Positions 28,705 to 40,951 of a stretch of DNA of 64,000 bases are shown piece after piece (position 1 is the stretch's first letter; every line of letters starts with the position of its first letter). The stretch is from Paulownia fortunei. Its lineage: Eukaryota; Streptophyta; Magnoliopsida; Lamiales; Paulowniaceae. The stretch spans positions 62,001 to 126,000 of the forward strand of contig JAGSPU010000052.1 of the NCBI GenBank assembly GCA_019321725.1. Reading direction: 5' to 3'. The position numbers and the translations under genes are program-made. The notes beneath the pieces were generated by a model, which saw nothing but the letters and a program-made list of their open reading frames with translations, was not told the DNA's origin and did no database searches.

Positions 28705-29352
28705 TAGGGATGTGCATTTGTTAATACCATACCGAACCATACTAAAATTTTGGTACGATAATTTATCAAACTGAATATCGAATCGAAATAAATTGGTTCA
28801 GTTCGGTTCGGGAATTACCAAAAAATTGGTTATTGTTTGGACAAAGGTAAAGAATTGAATTTTTAAAAATAAAAATATGCTCATATGTTTGTTCCTTTTG
28901 TGACTAGTAAAAAATAACTAATGAATTCAATTATATTTAGTTCAATTCGTAAGCAGTGATGCATTTAATCAAACAAAAAAAATACACTCTTTTAGTTATT
29001 AAAAATTAAAAAAATATTTTATTTATCATACTAAATTTTAGTCATCTTCGTAAGCACCAATCAAATAATTATTAATTAATTACTAAATAATTAAACATAA
29101 GGAGAATAGACTAAAAACTACTTGAAGGTCAAAATTAATCAATAAAAAATTAAAAAATAAATTAAAATATAAAAGAATTTAGTATTCGGTTTGTTACGAT
29201 ATACCGAATTCAAATATCGATACTGAATCAAATACCGAAATTTTAAAAAAATGCATACAGAATATCAAACCGAAAATTTCGATTTGATTTCGATTTGTAC
29301 CAATATTTTGATTTTAATACAGTTTGATCGATATATCAAATTGTGCACACTA
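28705..29352. mobile_element. Possible non-autonomous hAT-like element
   Basis: About 648 bp bounded by imperfect inverted ends: left 'TAGGGATGTGCATTTG', right complement 'TAGTGTGCACAATTTG'. Interior subterminal motifs repeat 'accgaa'/'ttcggt' ('ataccgaaccat', 'ggttcagttcggttcgg'), a common pattern in plant hAT MITEs. There is no transposase and no matching 8-bp target duplication (GGCAAAGT versus TATGTAAA), so the borders or the class may be wrong. Confidence 0.35.
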
Positions 29353-29698
29353 TATGTAAAATACTGTAATAAATATAAAATTAAAATTACAAAATGCTTT
29401 TAAATTGATTTTGCAGAGTAAATTGCTAAAACAGTTAAATTTAAGGGGTTGAAATGCCATCTACCCATAATTAAATGATCCAATTGTAAAGCCACCGGTT
29501 GACTTGCCTAACAAATCCAACGAAAATTTCCAACCCATCCATCCAAAGATTCACACAAAATACTCACCCAAGAAAAAGAAAAAACATCATCATCTTAGAG
29601 ATTAATATCAATTTAGGCAAACTTAAATCAGACATTCCTATTTCTGAACGCATTACATTGGGAATCGGTAGTTGTTTGAATTGTCGGTACGGAGAGAA

Positions 29699-29977
29699 AT
29701 GGTGTTCAACAGCCCTCTTGTGGTGCGGGTGGCGAAGGTATCGGCGAATGCGTGTCAATACATAGCGTGCAACCCAGAGCGGCTGAGCACCGATCAAGTC
29801 CTCCAGCTCCTCTTCTGCTTCCCTTTTCAGCAGCTCCGCCGTCTCGCCTTCTGTCTCTGGACCTTCTTCTGCTCCCCCCCGCTCAATAACCCTTATCTCA
29901 CCTCTTCTTCTTCTTCCTCTTCTTCATTTTCAGATTCTGATGTTTATGATATGGAAGAAGACCTACACTCAGATTGA
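29699..29977 (+). CDS. Conserved 92-residue plant protein, unknown function
   Basis: A single-exon ORF starting 'MVFNSPLVVRVAKVSANACQ' at 29699. It has good start context (gagaaATGG) and no in-frame stop. Conserved-looking segments are 'CNPERLSTDQVLQLLFCFPF' and 'QLRRLAFCLWTFFC' (amphipathic or hydrophobic helix, about residues 45-60). A poly-serine stretch and a short acidic tail ending 'MEEDLHSD' follow. I believe similar short proteins occur widely in dicots but I cannot name a function or domain. A start nine codons upstream (29672) is non-ATG and unlikely. The hydrophobic helix plus acidic tail could suit membrane association; this is a guess. Confidence 0.6.
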   Translation: MVFNSPLVVRVAKVSANACQYIACNPERLSTDQVLQLLFCFPFQQLRRLAFCLWTFFCSPPLNNPYLTSSSSSSSSFSDSDVYDMEEDLHSD

Positions 29978-30611
29978 ATGTTCCTGGAATCCATAAAGCT
30001 CTTGTACAGTTATCTTCTAATTCCTTTTTCTATTACCTTTTAGTTTTTCCATTTTAAGTTTTAAGCGGTGGAGTATACAGTTGGTCTACGTTCTTGAGCT
30101 CGTGGATGAGGCCACATGATCTGTTGCTAAAAAAATAAGGGAATTTTGTTTTTAAAAAAAGGATTCTGGATATGATAATCGTAGCCTTTCATAGGTAACT
30201 GGGCTATTTTGATGGTTGTTTTTTTCTTATTTAATATGCCTTTTTGTTGTGTTTCCTGAGATCTATTGGGGACCATGTAAGTTTAAGGTTTTTTGTGATG
30301 GATATTATAATTGCTCAATTTTCATATTTGGAAAAAGGATGATTGTATCGAAGTCCACCCTAAATGGGTATGTTGTGAATTAGTAAATTGTTGCTTTCAG
30401 AAACATGGTTTTGGCAGTAATAATGACATGGACTTTTGGAACCTTAACATTAAGTTCTACCTCCATCATTGTTAGCCATTTCTTCATAGTTGATATGTGT
30501 CATTGTTGATGGGAGTTCTGTTTTCATGGGGACTCTTGCTATTGAGAGCGGACATAAACCTAAATATGTTCCACCACTATATTGCTCTAATAAACATCTT
30601 CGAACCCAAAC

Positions 30612-30698
30612 TAAACCTCTTTTGGTAAAACTTATTATGTTAAACCTCTTTTGGTAAAACTTATTATGTTAAACCTCTCTTGGTAAAACTTACTATGT
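30612..30698. repeat. Three 29-bp tandem repeats
   Basis: Units starting 'taaacctcttttggtaaaac' at 30612, 30641 and 30670. The third has a few substitutions. Confidence 0.9.
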
Positions 30699-31857
30699 GA
30701 AAAGTTTGTTTTTCTTGTGGTGTTCAGGCTTTGATCCAATTTTTAACCATTTCAAGCATTAGCAAATTGGCTTGAGCAACCTATCCCCTTCCCCTGTAGT
30801 TCAACTTTCTACCTGATCTGCTCTCTACTTGCTAGTGAACTACGATATTCACTGTAAACATTTTGTGACTCAGTGTACAATTACGTTCTATCATGTTTAG
30901 TTCATGTTACTCAAAGAAAAAAGCTAGTGCTTGGAAGCGGGACACAGAAATTAATGCTGTAGAAAATATCTACTTGTGTTTTTTGTTTCAGAATAAAGGT
31001 TTCCTTCTGCACTTTTTATGGAAGGTCTTCTATTCCTGCATCATTCAAAGAGATAACAGTGTCTTAGTATAGAGATAGATTTGTCGATTCCATTTCCAGA
31101 ACTAACAAGCATACACTCTTCGTTTTGACCCTTGTACTCTGCTTGCCTAATTTACCATGGTCAGTTGGTTTGGGGGCATCTTTACCTGGAACAGCCAGAA
31201 TAATGTGACAGTGTCATGTTTATGTGTTGAATAGTGTGATCTGTGGTTATTAGTATTAGATATTTATCAGCCATAGATCGGTAAGGATGGATATGGCATA
31301 TATACCTATAGATAATGTATCATGAAAATTCTAGTAACATCTAATTATGAGCTACGATTAGACCGGCTTCTTAAGTTGGCGATGATGCTTCTCTACATAA
31401 CTTCGAGAAACATAATTTAGGTGTTTTACGGATGAACTTTTTACAGAGTTTTAAGATGAACATCTATAGTAGAGTTGGGTGCATCATAAGGTAGAACTTG
31501 TAGATGAAAGAATAAAAAGGAAAAACAAAGAAAAAGAATATTTGTAATGGTTTCTAGAAACCTAGAACACCTAATGAGTTAAGGATGTATCTGAGACGAA
31601 CATGGCTGGGGCAGCTGTAGCAACTATGTGAAGTTTTCCAGTTTGAACAATGGTAATATCCAGAAGGGCATAATATGCTAAAATTGTTTCCTTCATTTCT
31701 TTTAAAGAAAAAGTTGCCTTAAAGTTGGCTTGATTGGATGAAATCTGCTGATATCACTTGTACAGAGGAAATGGATGGGAAAGTTGATGCTGTGTTCATT
31801 TGGCATAGGCATGAAGCATTTCCAAGTGCTGAGCGTTATGCTGGGTGCGTGCATCAA

Positions 31858-31968
31858 TTTTGTTGATCTGACTCCTATACCATTAAAATATGTGTAGAAC
31901 TGTGTTTCAGCATAAATTTTGTTGATCTGACTCCTATACTATTAAAATATGTGTAGAATTGTGTTTCA
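31858..31968. repeat. 59-bp tandem duplication
   Basis: 'tgttgatctgactcctata' starts at 31861 and again at 31920, each followed by 'attaaaatatgtgtagaa' and 'tgtgtttca'. Nearly identical, so recent. Confidence 0.9.
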
Positions 31969-33337
31969 TTGAGCACCCACCCTTGTCGTTGCTTGCTTTT
32001 ATACTCTGAATAGAATAAGAACTTGTAATATTGGCATGTCCACTGAAGCAGCTATTCAGAAGACATATACCATTTCGTCAAATGTCCAACCTGGTTATGG
32101 TGTCGGCTTGATATGTTGACTGTTTATTGAGAAATCTGACTCTTCTCATCCCTTGGCACTCAAAAATGTCGATTTATTCTCTTATCCGTGATATTCATTT
32201 TTTATGCTTTGATATCTCTTCTTTTTTCGGTTGTTATTTATGAAAATAGTTTAACTATTTGATGCAACTTGTAAGTGATGGTGATTTGAGAAGTTGAATT
32301 TATAGGTCCAGAATCTGCTATGGAAATGTGATGCAACATTGTGGGTGGATATGTTGTAGGATGTTGCAGAATAAGTGTATATGGATGTGCTTTCAGGACG
32401 ATGAGGATAGAGTGGGAAGGAGTCTTTCGTTATTTGCAGGTTACAAAGGGAATGATTCAAAGAATTGTGGACAGGACATAAATGTGTTTCCGTGAATGTA
32501 ATTTGTATGACAATGCAGCATTTAGAAGTTGAGAAAAGATGGTTTGGGTTGCAGGAATTGGGTAGCTGTACCTGGCACAGTTTAGGTAATTTAGGGCACC
32601 GAATTGGTTTTGAATTGGTTACAGTTTGAAGACAAAAACAATATCCCTGATTCAGCCTCAGTTGAATATCAAGTATCATGGGAGATAATTTTGCTTACAA
32701 GGAGTTGTAGTTGGATGAGAGTATGAATGACATGAAAATTATTTTGAAATCTAAATTATGACTTTAAGAAACAACAATTTAACTACTCAGTAGATATATG
32801 ATAGGAAAATAATGGTGAACTGGTGTTTGCATGGGGAGCCCACTGTTTAATTGGTCTAACTTAAAAAATTAAAGTGTTTATGGAATCAAACAAACTAGTG
32901 CGTGTAATAATCGAAAAGAAGAGCAGTGAAGCGAGCGGGCGAGCGGCACCCAGTCCCTAGATTATACAGAGTAGTCCAGCAGGCGATCATTAAATATTTG
33001 TTAATAAAACAAAACACGAGTCAGGAGTCGGGAGTCAGGACAACAGTGGATTTAGGAAAGCAAAAGCCAAAAACACCCTTATACTAGAAGCAATATCATA
33101 ATAAATACATACTATATATAGTTAATTAAGAAAAAGAAAAGAAAAGATGATGAAGAGTGCTCTAGTAGTCGTACCTCTACCAACCCCCTATTTTGCTCTA
33201 CGCTTCCTCTCTCCCACTCCTGCCCACTACTCACCTATCCTTTCCTTAGTCACACTAATTATTATTATTATTATTCTAATTCACTTATTTCTCGCACTCA
33301 TCGCTCTTCTCTAATACGCCGTTGTCCTCTTCTATCC

Positions 33338-36135
33338 ATGGCCGCCGCCTCCCCGGAATCCCCGCCACCCAGGTATCTATTCTTCTTACTCTTCCCAATA
33401 CCTCATTTTTAATTACCTCAAAAACTACTCGTTTCCTTTATGATCCTATCAATTATGCGTTGCCCAATTCATTAGTCTTAATTTTACTTTATTTATTTGT
33501 AATAATTGTTGTTTCTACACAGGGTTTCCCAGCTCCCGATGTCAATGTCTTTCAACTCATCGATGCTCACCAGGTTTCTCTCTCTGCGCATCCAAACAAA
33601 CAAAACACACGCACACATCTTTTTTATTGATGTATCTGTACATAAGGTATTTTGCAAATGCAGTGAATCGATTTCTTTAACACTGGTTTTTTGTTTCTCA
33701 GGAAAAGGCGGCTAGGCTTCCACCTATTGAGGAAGTTAGGACACTTCTCCATCACAGCTTACGCGGATTCCTCTCCACTTTCTCTCAGGTCTATTCCTTC
33801 TCACCGCACAAATCTTTCTTTTTTTTTCATTACTCTTCCACTGGAGCAACACAGGCCTGCTTGATATAATATGGCTGTTATTTTTGTTAAACCTGCTTGC
33901 ATGTATAGAAATAGAACGCATATATCTTGCTTTATTCTTGCATGTTCTAATAATTGGTGACTAATTTCCTTCACCTAATACAGAAGCACGAAGGGTATCC
34001 ATCAGGGTCCATGGTTGACTTTGCTTGTGATGCTTATGGATCTCCAATATTAGCTGTTAGTAACTTAGCAGTTCATACAAAGGTCTGTTACAACAATCTG
34101 GAACTTGCCATTCAGTTTCTTCACAAATATTGGAGTTCGACAAAATGTCATTTGTGATGTCCAGTTTTTGCAGTTAGCAACATTCTTTGTTTGCTCTTTC
34201 ACATAATGCAATTTTCATTTAGAGCAGGCTTGGTGTAAAAGATTTGGGTCCTGGTAAGCTTTAAATTAAAACTTTACTAATTGGTGCAGGACCTTTTAGC
34301 TAATCCCAAATGCTCATTGCTTGTGGCAAAAGACCCTGAGGATAGGACTGACCTAATTGTTACAGTGCAAGGAGATGCTCTCCCAGTAAGTGTCACTTCT
34401 TCCCACAAATCTCAATTTTTCTCTTCTCATTTTCTGGGGTGAATAATATGCAAACTATAGGTAGTTACTCTCTTCTGACAGTTCTTCTATTAGCTGCATT
34501 TGACCTGGAATTTTTTATGATTTACATAGGTCAGCAATGTGGAAGCTATTCGTACTGCATACATGACTAGACATCCTGATGCATTTTGGGTAATTTTTGG
34601 CTTTCTTATTTCTAGTTTGTCGATTAAACATTCTAAACCTATATGACTGTAATATTTAGTTTGAAGTACTGAGATAAACTATAACAAAGGTGGACTTTGG
34701 TGACTTCCAATTCCTGCGCATTGAACCTAAAGTTGTACGATATGTATCAGGTGTTGCCACAGCTTTATTAGGATCTGAAGGTTTGTATATTATGAAAGAT
34801 CTGTTTCATTCAGTTCTCCATTTTCTTCCATTGGATGCCTATTATTGTTTCTTAGTGTCCTTTGTCTATTCAAATACTTTCAGAATTCGGAAATGAGGAG
34901 TTTAGAACAGCGAGAGTAGATCCTATATATCAATTTTCTAAGCCTATAACGGTATGATCATCCGTATTAGTGATATCCTCATTGTTAAATTTTTTATTTG
35001 GTCATTTTTTGGGTGGCTAGTGTCTCTAAATTATGCTAGCTTCAAATTTTGCTTTAGTCCCACATGAATAAGGATCATGCAGAAGATACAAAGCTGATCG
35101 TGCAGCACTCTACGTCTGTGCCGGTATTTTTTAAATTTATTTCTTGATTATTTCTTCCTGTCCACGCAAGAAACTGTGGGCTTGTAAATTTTCTTTCTTA
35201 ACTTATTATGAAATTTGGACAGATATGGATTGTTTGCATGCAGTAGTTGTAAACAAGAAAGACAATGTTATATGGAAGGACTAGCTTTTCTGTAGTTAAT
35301 GAACTTGTATTTTCCTATGTTAGTTTATTCCATTCAGAATATCTTTTGGTAATTCTCTCTTATATTACCCTGACAATCACTCATTTTTCAGGTGGAATTT
35401 GCATACATGTTGGACGTAGACAGTCTTGGTTTCAATGTGAAGGTTGGCATCTCCAATATTCTCTAGTCCCATTCACACGTTTCTTATATCTTTCACTCCC
35501 AGAAAGGTTGTTCTCCACTTTTCTAGGTTGTCAGTGTCATTCTATTTGTTGTTATTGTGTTTGGTTCAGTGTAGCTTATAAGTTTCTTAAATTTTGCCAT
35601 TTTCTTTCTAGGCTGGCTATCAAGGGAACACTTTCAAGCTTCGAATTCCTTTTACAAGGCGTGCAGCAGACAGAAAGTGAGTCATCAAATTTTCAATTAG
35701 TTGCTACAAATATGCTATAAAGGACTATTTATAACCTATCATGCATATTCATTTCTTAGAATTATAAGGACCAATGAAAATGGATGAAGCTGATGGGCAA
35801 ATGGAAAAATAGACTTAGGTCAGTTACACTTGGGCATCGGCATCAAAAATTTTGGTGTTCTTCTTGTGGCTTTGCTGGGCCAATGCATTTTCTGCACCTA
35901 GGCTTTTGAATTTGGTGTTGCCACTTGCCATTATTATTAGTTTTTGTTTGTTTGTGTTTTTGTTTTTGCGGTCCAGTACTTTAACTCTGGTAAAACATTA
36001 TGTTTCCTGCACATGTGCCTTTCATATTCTTCGTCTTTCTTTATTTTGGTCTTATTTATTCTTACTAACTTTTGTAGGGACGTGAAGACACTAATAATAG
36101 AAATGCTTCAAGTGGCCAAAACCCAAGCCAGTTGA
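33338..36135 (+). CDS. HOZ: HugZ/HOZ-like protein: FMN-binding split barrel plus DUF2470 (one-base disagreement in exon 1)
   Basis: Twelve exons: 33338-33372, 33523-33573, 33702-33788, 33984-34082, 34290-34385, 34530-34589, 34690-34780, 34884-34951, 35058-35123, 35392-35442, 35612-35676 and 36078-36135; all GT-AG with consistent phases from exon 2 on (263 residues). Visible: 'PDVNVFQLIDAHQEKAARLP', split-barrel strands 'RGFLSTFSQKHEGYPSGSMV' and 'GSPILAVSNLAVHTKDLLAN', 'FWVDFGDFQFLRIEPKVVRY', then DUF2470 starting 'SHMNKDHAEDTKLIVQ' and 'LDVDSLGFNVKAGYQGNTFK'. The bacterial family degrades haem; the Arabidopsis homologue (At3g03890) is reported as a HugZ-like protein. Exon 1 (ATG in perfect CCATGGCC context) ends in phase 2, but exon 2 needs phase 0. 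One base more in the CCCC at 33351-33354 would reconcile them. Otherwise intact. A hAT transposon sits 170 bp past the stop. Confidence 0.9.
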
Positions 36136-36992
36136 AAGGTTTGCTTTTATGAGTTACTAGTTCTTGCATGCTTCACTTCTTGCTGCTCCTGACGATAAAC
36201 CAATAAATTGTATACATCCCTTTGTTTCATTTTCTCTTCATCTGCTTGAGGTTGTGAGTTAAATCTGTTTCACTATGCAGATATAAAGCTAGATGACTCT
36301 TTAAGTAGACCTGACCACGGTTCAGGAACCGCCGGTTACGGTTCGGAACCGCCGGTTCCACGGTTCAAGAAAATTCCGACCCTTAACCTTAACCGTCAAG
36401 GCCGGTTACGGTCCGGGTTCCGGAACCGCCGGGCCGGTTCCGGTTACGGTTCCGGTTAACCGCCGGTTCCGGTTCCGGTTCCAACCCTTGAATTTTTTAT
36501 TTATTTTTTTACCTATATTTTAAAAATTTGTAATTTTTTAATTAACTATTAATTTTATAAAATTGTAACTTTTGTAAAACAAAAACAAGGGTTTGAAATT
36601 TTAAACATATATTTGAATGAAAAATTTTGAACTTAAATTTTAAAAAAATATCATTAATTTTTGAATTTAATGAATGTTTAACTTAAATTTGAAAAAAAAA
36701 TATTATCTAAAATTTAAAGTATCAAATATTCTAATTATAATAAATATATAAAAAAAAATATTCAACTTGAAATCTTAAAGTTTAAACTTAAATTTTAATA
36801 AAAAAAATTGCACTTAAATTTAAAAAAATATCCACAAAAATTTAAATTATATAATTAAAAATTATTTTAAAAATAAAAATGAGCTTGAACTTAAATTTAA
36901 GTTGCCTACGTATCCTCTTAGGGTATAGAGGAATCAAAGCTCACGTAGTTCTCTTACCTTTAAACCCTTCTTACCTTAGGGAGTGGCGTGGC

Positions 36993-39102
36993 TCAATCAC
37001 TCCCACCCGTTCCCGTCGTTGTTCCATCTGTGTCCTCCTCTTGATCTTCCTCTGAATCCGGCTGATCTTGTCTTCGTACTGAGGCCTTGATCCAATCATC
37101 AAGACATGCTTGGGCTTCTAAATTTTCGGGAGACAACGTTGAGCGTTTCTCACTCAATATATTACCTCCCGCACTGAAAACTTGTTCCACTGCAACGGTT
37201 GAAGCAGGTGAAGCAAGTATCTCCTTCGCCATTACGGACAAAATTGGATACGTTTGCTCCTTTTGCGACCACCATCGCAAAATATCGAACTCTCCATCGT
37301 CATCTGTATCATTAAACTCAAATGAAACATTAAAATAACTCTCAAGTTCTTGGCTAGAACTTGAGGATCCTCGAGGACGTTTAGTTCGTTCCCTAAGTAA
37401 AAGTTGTGCTGCCGTAAGTTTAAAACCACTACTACTACTAGTTTTATGTATATCAACTTGAGTTGATTGTGAACCATATTTGGAACTGTATTCATTATAA
37501 AATTCATTTAAAAGTGTTCTAATTTTAAATATAATATTATTAATATCTATAGTATAATCATTTTCATTACGTGTTAAAGCATTGTAATAAATTAATAACA
37601 AGTCTTGTAAACCATCTAATTTAAGTCTAGGATCAAAAACAACAGCAATTAAATTAATATCTGGAATTTCATAAAAATATTTTTTCCATTTCAACTGCAT
37701 TGATAAAGTACAATTTACTAAATTTTCATCTTGGGAGTTAATATTTTCATGTAAAACTGATGCAATATTACAACAATTTAATAATACTAAATGAGAAGTT
37801 GGGGAATAAACACTAGATAATTGTAAAGTAGCATCATTAAATATTTTTAAAATATTACAAATTTTTTCACATACTGTCCAATGATGTGGATATAAATGAA
37901 AAGGAGTAGAAATAATTTGTACAAAAAATTGACATAATAAATCTTTATAGTCGATAGATTCTTCTAATAATCTATATGTTGAATTCCAACGGGTTGGAAC
38001 ATCCCGTGGAAATTTTTTAGGCCTTACACCATTAGCCTTACAAAATCTAAACCATTGTTTATTAATATGTGGATGTGTCCATAAATAAGAAAATGCTTGT
38101 CTAATTGGTTTAAGTTGATTATCTAAAACTTTTAAGCCATCTTGTACACATAAATTTAAATATGACATATACATCTAATATGAAAAAATTTACCACCAAT
38201 TGATGGTTCACATACAACTTTAAGATCACCAATACTAGCATTATTAGCTGCAGCATTGTCAAATGATATTGAAAAAATTTTATTAACTAAATTATATTCT
38301 TCTAATATTAAAAATATAATTTGTGAAATATTTGCCGCTGTGTGTGGACTATCAAAAACTCTAAATGCAAGTAATCTTTTTTGAAGTGTCCAAGAATTAT
38401 CAATCCAATGACATGTAATACCCATATATGAATGTATTTGCCAATGATCACTCCAAATATCACTACATAAAGAAATTTTATTATTTACATTATTTAATAA
38501 TTCTTTTAACTCTTTTTTAGATTTATTATATAATTTTTTTACATAGCGTGTTAGTGTGGTTCGTGGAAGATTTATTATTTGTTTATTTTTTTTGTTTGAA
38601 TTAATTCATTAAAAAAGAATTTATTTGCAAAACTAAAACTAAGATGTTCAACAGAAATAAATCTAGCTAAATTTTCTCTACATCTAACATCATTATATTT
38701 AAATAAAGAAAGATCATTACCTCCACCGGCGCCGGAAGAAGCGAATGATGGCATTTGAGTTTGGGTACGATCAATGCCAAATTCTACTGGATGCTTCTTC
38801 TCCACATGTCTTTTCAATGATCCATAACCGCCTCCGGATTGAAATTTGTAAGATTGCGAACAATATTTACACTTTGCTCGCATCTCTCCATTTGGAAGTG
38901 TTATTTTATCAAAATGTTTAGTAAAAATAGAAGATTTAAGAGATGGAATAGATCGAGTGTGAGCATCACTCATTGTTTCTTGAGTAGTATACAAGTGAGT
39001 TTGCTCTTCATCACTTAACTCAACTTCACAATCGATGTTGAACCTTGGTTGCTCGTCGGTTGCGGGCATCTTTCCCTTACCTCTATTGCTTGAACCGGCC
39101 AT
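36993..39102 (-). CDS. hAT transposase (BED finger, RNase-H-like core, hATC dimerisation); two frameshifts
   Basis: Starts 'MAGSSNRGKGKMPATDEQP' at 39102 and ends 'TTTGTGGSD' at 36993, about 703 codons. Domains: acidic N-terminus; BED zinc finger 'CKYCSQSYKF...LKRHVEKKH' at about residues 79-105; 'EHLSFSFANKFFFNE'; catalytic region with 'HSYMGITCHWIDNSW' and 'FSISFDNAAANNAS'; 'KKFPRDVPTRWNSTYRLL'; hAT dimerisation 'EILASPASTVAVEQVFSAGG' and 'LSPENLEAQACLDDW'. Only two breaks exist. The plus-strand T8 at 38586-38593 is one base short, and the AAA at 38158-38160 is one base short ('CHI' then 'LNLCVQDGL'). If these are consensus errors, the element encodes a full transposase and may be autonomous. 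Substrate is its own TIRs; the enzyme acts in the nucleus. Confidence 0.9.
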
Positions 39103-39269
39103 TTTTTAATAAATGATAAAAATTTAGTATATAGAATTGAATAATAAATAATTAAAGATGAAATAAATGAAATATGAAAAAAATTTAATGAAAGAATTAA
39201 AATAATATAGAATTGAGAATGAATAATTAAGAGTGAAGATTAGAGAATTGAGAATTAGATAATTGATAG

Positions 39270-39487
39270 TTGAGAGTTGAGAGTTGAGAGTTGAAGTGTG
39301 GAAAAAATGAAGAATTGATGGGTATTTATAGAAGAAATTAAAAAAAAAAAAAAAAAAAAAAAGTCAAACGGTCAAAATTTGACCGTTTGACTTTGGTGGC
39401 AACGGTCAAAAATTTGACCGTTGCCACAAGAGCCGTTGGCAACGGCTCTCTCATTTTTCCTTTCTTTTTTTTTTTTTTTTTTTTTCT
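39270..39487. repeat. Upstream repeats and palindromes of the hAT element
   Basis: From left: GAGAGTT heptamer repeats (about 39270-39294), an A-tract ending near 39361, a near-perfect palindrome built on gtcaaacggtcaaa/tttgaccgtttgac (about 39363-39392), a second palindrome on ggcaacggtcaaa/tttgaccgttgcc (about 39397-39425), a short gccgttggcaacggc, then a T-tract (about 39466-39485). They sit between the transposase start and the right subterminal GC repeats, so they may contain the transposase promoter or binding sites. Confidence 0.75.
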
Positions 39488-39728
39488 TGAACCGCCGGGT
39501 CAGCCCGGCGGTTCAGTCCGGGTCGGCCCGGCAGGCCGACCCGGCTTGAACCGCCGGGCTGACCCGGCGGTTCACGGGTCCAAAAAATTCGGACCCGTAA
39601 CCGGCCCGTGAATCCACGGGCCGGTTACGGATCCGCGGGTCGGACCCGTGGTCAACGGGTTTTGACCCGTTGACCACGGGTCAACCACGGGCCGGGTCCG
39701 GTTTGGACCCGGCCCGTGGTCAGGACTA

Positions 39729-40951
39729 TCTTTAAGTATAGGAATTTCATGTCAAGAAAGGTTGTTATGGGAGATTGGCCATTAATAAATATATACGGGA
39801 CTGTTTGTAAAGGTTTATTTTAGTGTGTGGTTAACTTTTTCAAACTATTATCACTTTGTGCACAGTTTAGTTGTTATTACTTTTGCAAGTGAATGGTAAA
39901 CAGATGAATGAATCATTTATTCATGTTAGGGAGGATAAATTGTTGATTCAAATGTGTTTCACATGTAATTTTCTTGATGTACAGCAAATGTTACCATCGT
40001 CATGAGATAAATTGTTTCAGCTCCAACCTGTCTAGGTCTTATAGCATCTACAATTTCTGTTTGTTGGCCTGTCTGGTGGGGAGAGAGAAACAGCAGCAGC
40101 AACAACAACAACCTCCTGATGAAATTGTTAAGGGGATTTATAGAACTTGGCTTGAATTATGTGAGGAAAAAGTGCACATACACAAGGTAGTAACAGGGTA
40201 TGGTCAAATAAGTAATTGTATTGAGAAATCATTATGTGCTAATTTAATATAGGTGGGATTTAGAGATGGTAAGTTTAGATTAAAAACAAAAATAACGCAT
40301 TAGAGTTTAATCTTATGGTGCTTAGATTGGTTAATGTAACACGCATGCTTGCTCTGTTCCTCTGTTTACTTCTAAGTGGTAGTGGTATGCAAGCTCCAGA
40401 CTCCACTGGATTCAAATCAATTACTGAGTAATCAGAAGTCGTCTGCTTCTCCATATGTGGTTGACATGCATCATGCTTCTTAAAAAAGAACAGAAATATA
40501 AGTTAAAAATCTTGCAGGAAGAGTACTCCAGTATCCTGATTTTGCTATGAATCGGGTGGGTGGGTGGAGAATTCAGAAATCAAAATACGGCGCACTACTT
40601 GGTTGACCAAACTGCTTTTCAGTTTATAGAGAGTGCCGACCCACGCTCGCACTCTCTCATGTCTTCTTCTTCAATTTTCATCGACAAAACAAAAAAGCAT
40701 TCACATGTATGATATGTGTGTAAAGAGTTCTCAAAAAAACACGAAGACCCAGAAACACTAACTAGTACTGTACAATACAAAAGGTCATTGGGTATAAAGG
40801 TACGTTTACTATTTTCCTTGTTACTAACTAGTACTAGAAAATTATAACCCGCCTTAGTTAATAACTTATAACCCACATTCCCATTCACATATAATCATTC
40901 ATCTCAACATATGAGAACCAAAAAAAAGCATTACCTACGTACTCTTTTCCT
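39729..40951. other. Right flank of the hAT insertion; no supported gene
   Basis: Likely continues the HOZ-like 3' region. A poly-Gln/Pro stretch at 40091-40185 ('QQQQPPDEIVKGIYRTWLEL' in part) ends in front of a GTAGTAAC that could be a donor, but I could not connect it to anything. Confidence 0.35.

Larger units (their letters stand above)
29978..33337. other. 3.3-kb region without a supported gene; HOZ promoter at its end
   Basis: Contains a 29-bp triple tandem repeat and a 59-bp duplication (listed separately). The last 400 bp includes an ATT repeat near 33258-33275 and the HOZ-like 5' region. A short plus-strand piece near 31770-31845 ('EMDGKVDAVFIWHRHEAFPS') reads like coding sequence but is isolated. 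No complete gene seen. Confidence 0.4.
36306..39728 (-). mobile_element. Complete hAT-superfamily DNA transposon with 8-bp target duplication
   Basis: Element of 3,423 bp. Terminal inverted repeats are TAGACCTGACCACGG (left) and TAGTCCTGACCACGG (right complement), 14 of 15 matching. Perfect 8-bp target duplications TCTTTAAG lie at 36298-36305 and 39729-39736. Subterminal regions (36320-36490 and 39480-39720) are GC-rich, filled with CCGG, ccggttccggtta and cccgtgg repeats and palindromes, unlike the AT-rich surroundings. One transposase occupies most of the interior. 8-bp duplications and TIRs of this kind define hAT. Confidence 0.95.

Noticed and set aside
32251..32679. 142-codon minus-strand ORF
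   Set aside because: No motif or conserved-looking segment, composition typical of chance antisense ORF, no splice or promoter context.
39974..40252. ORF with poly-Gln followed by PPDEIVKGIYRTWLEL
   Set aside because: The glutamines come from a CAG/CAA repeat, and I could not link the coding-like part to any family or neighbouring exon. Possible exon, not supported enough to list.
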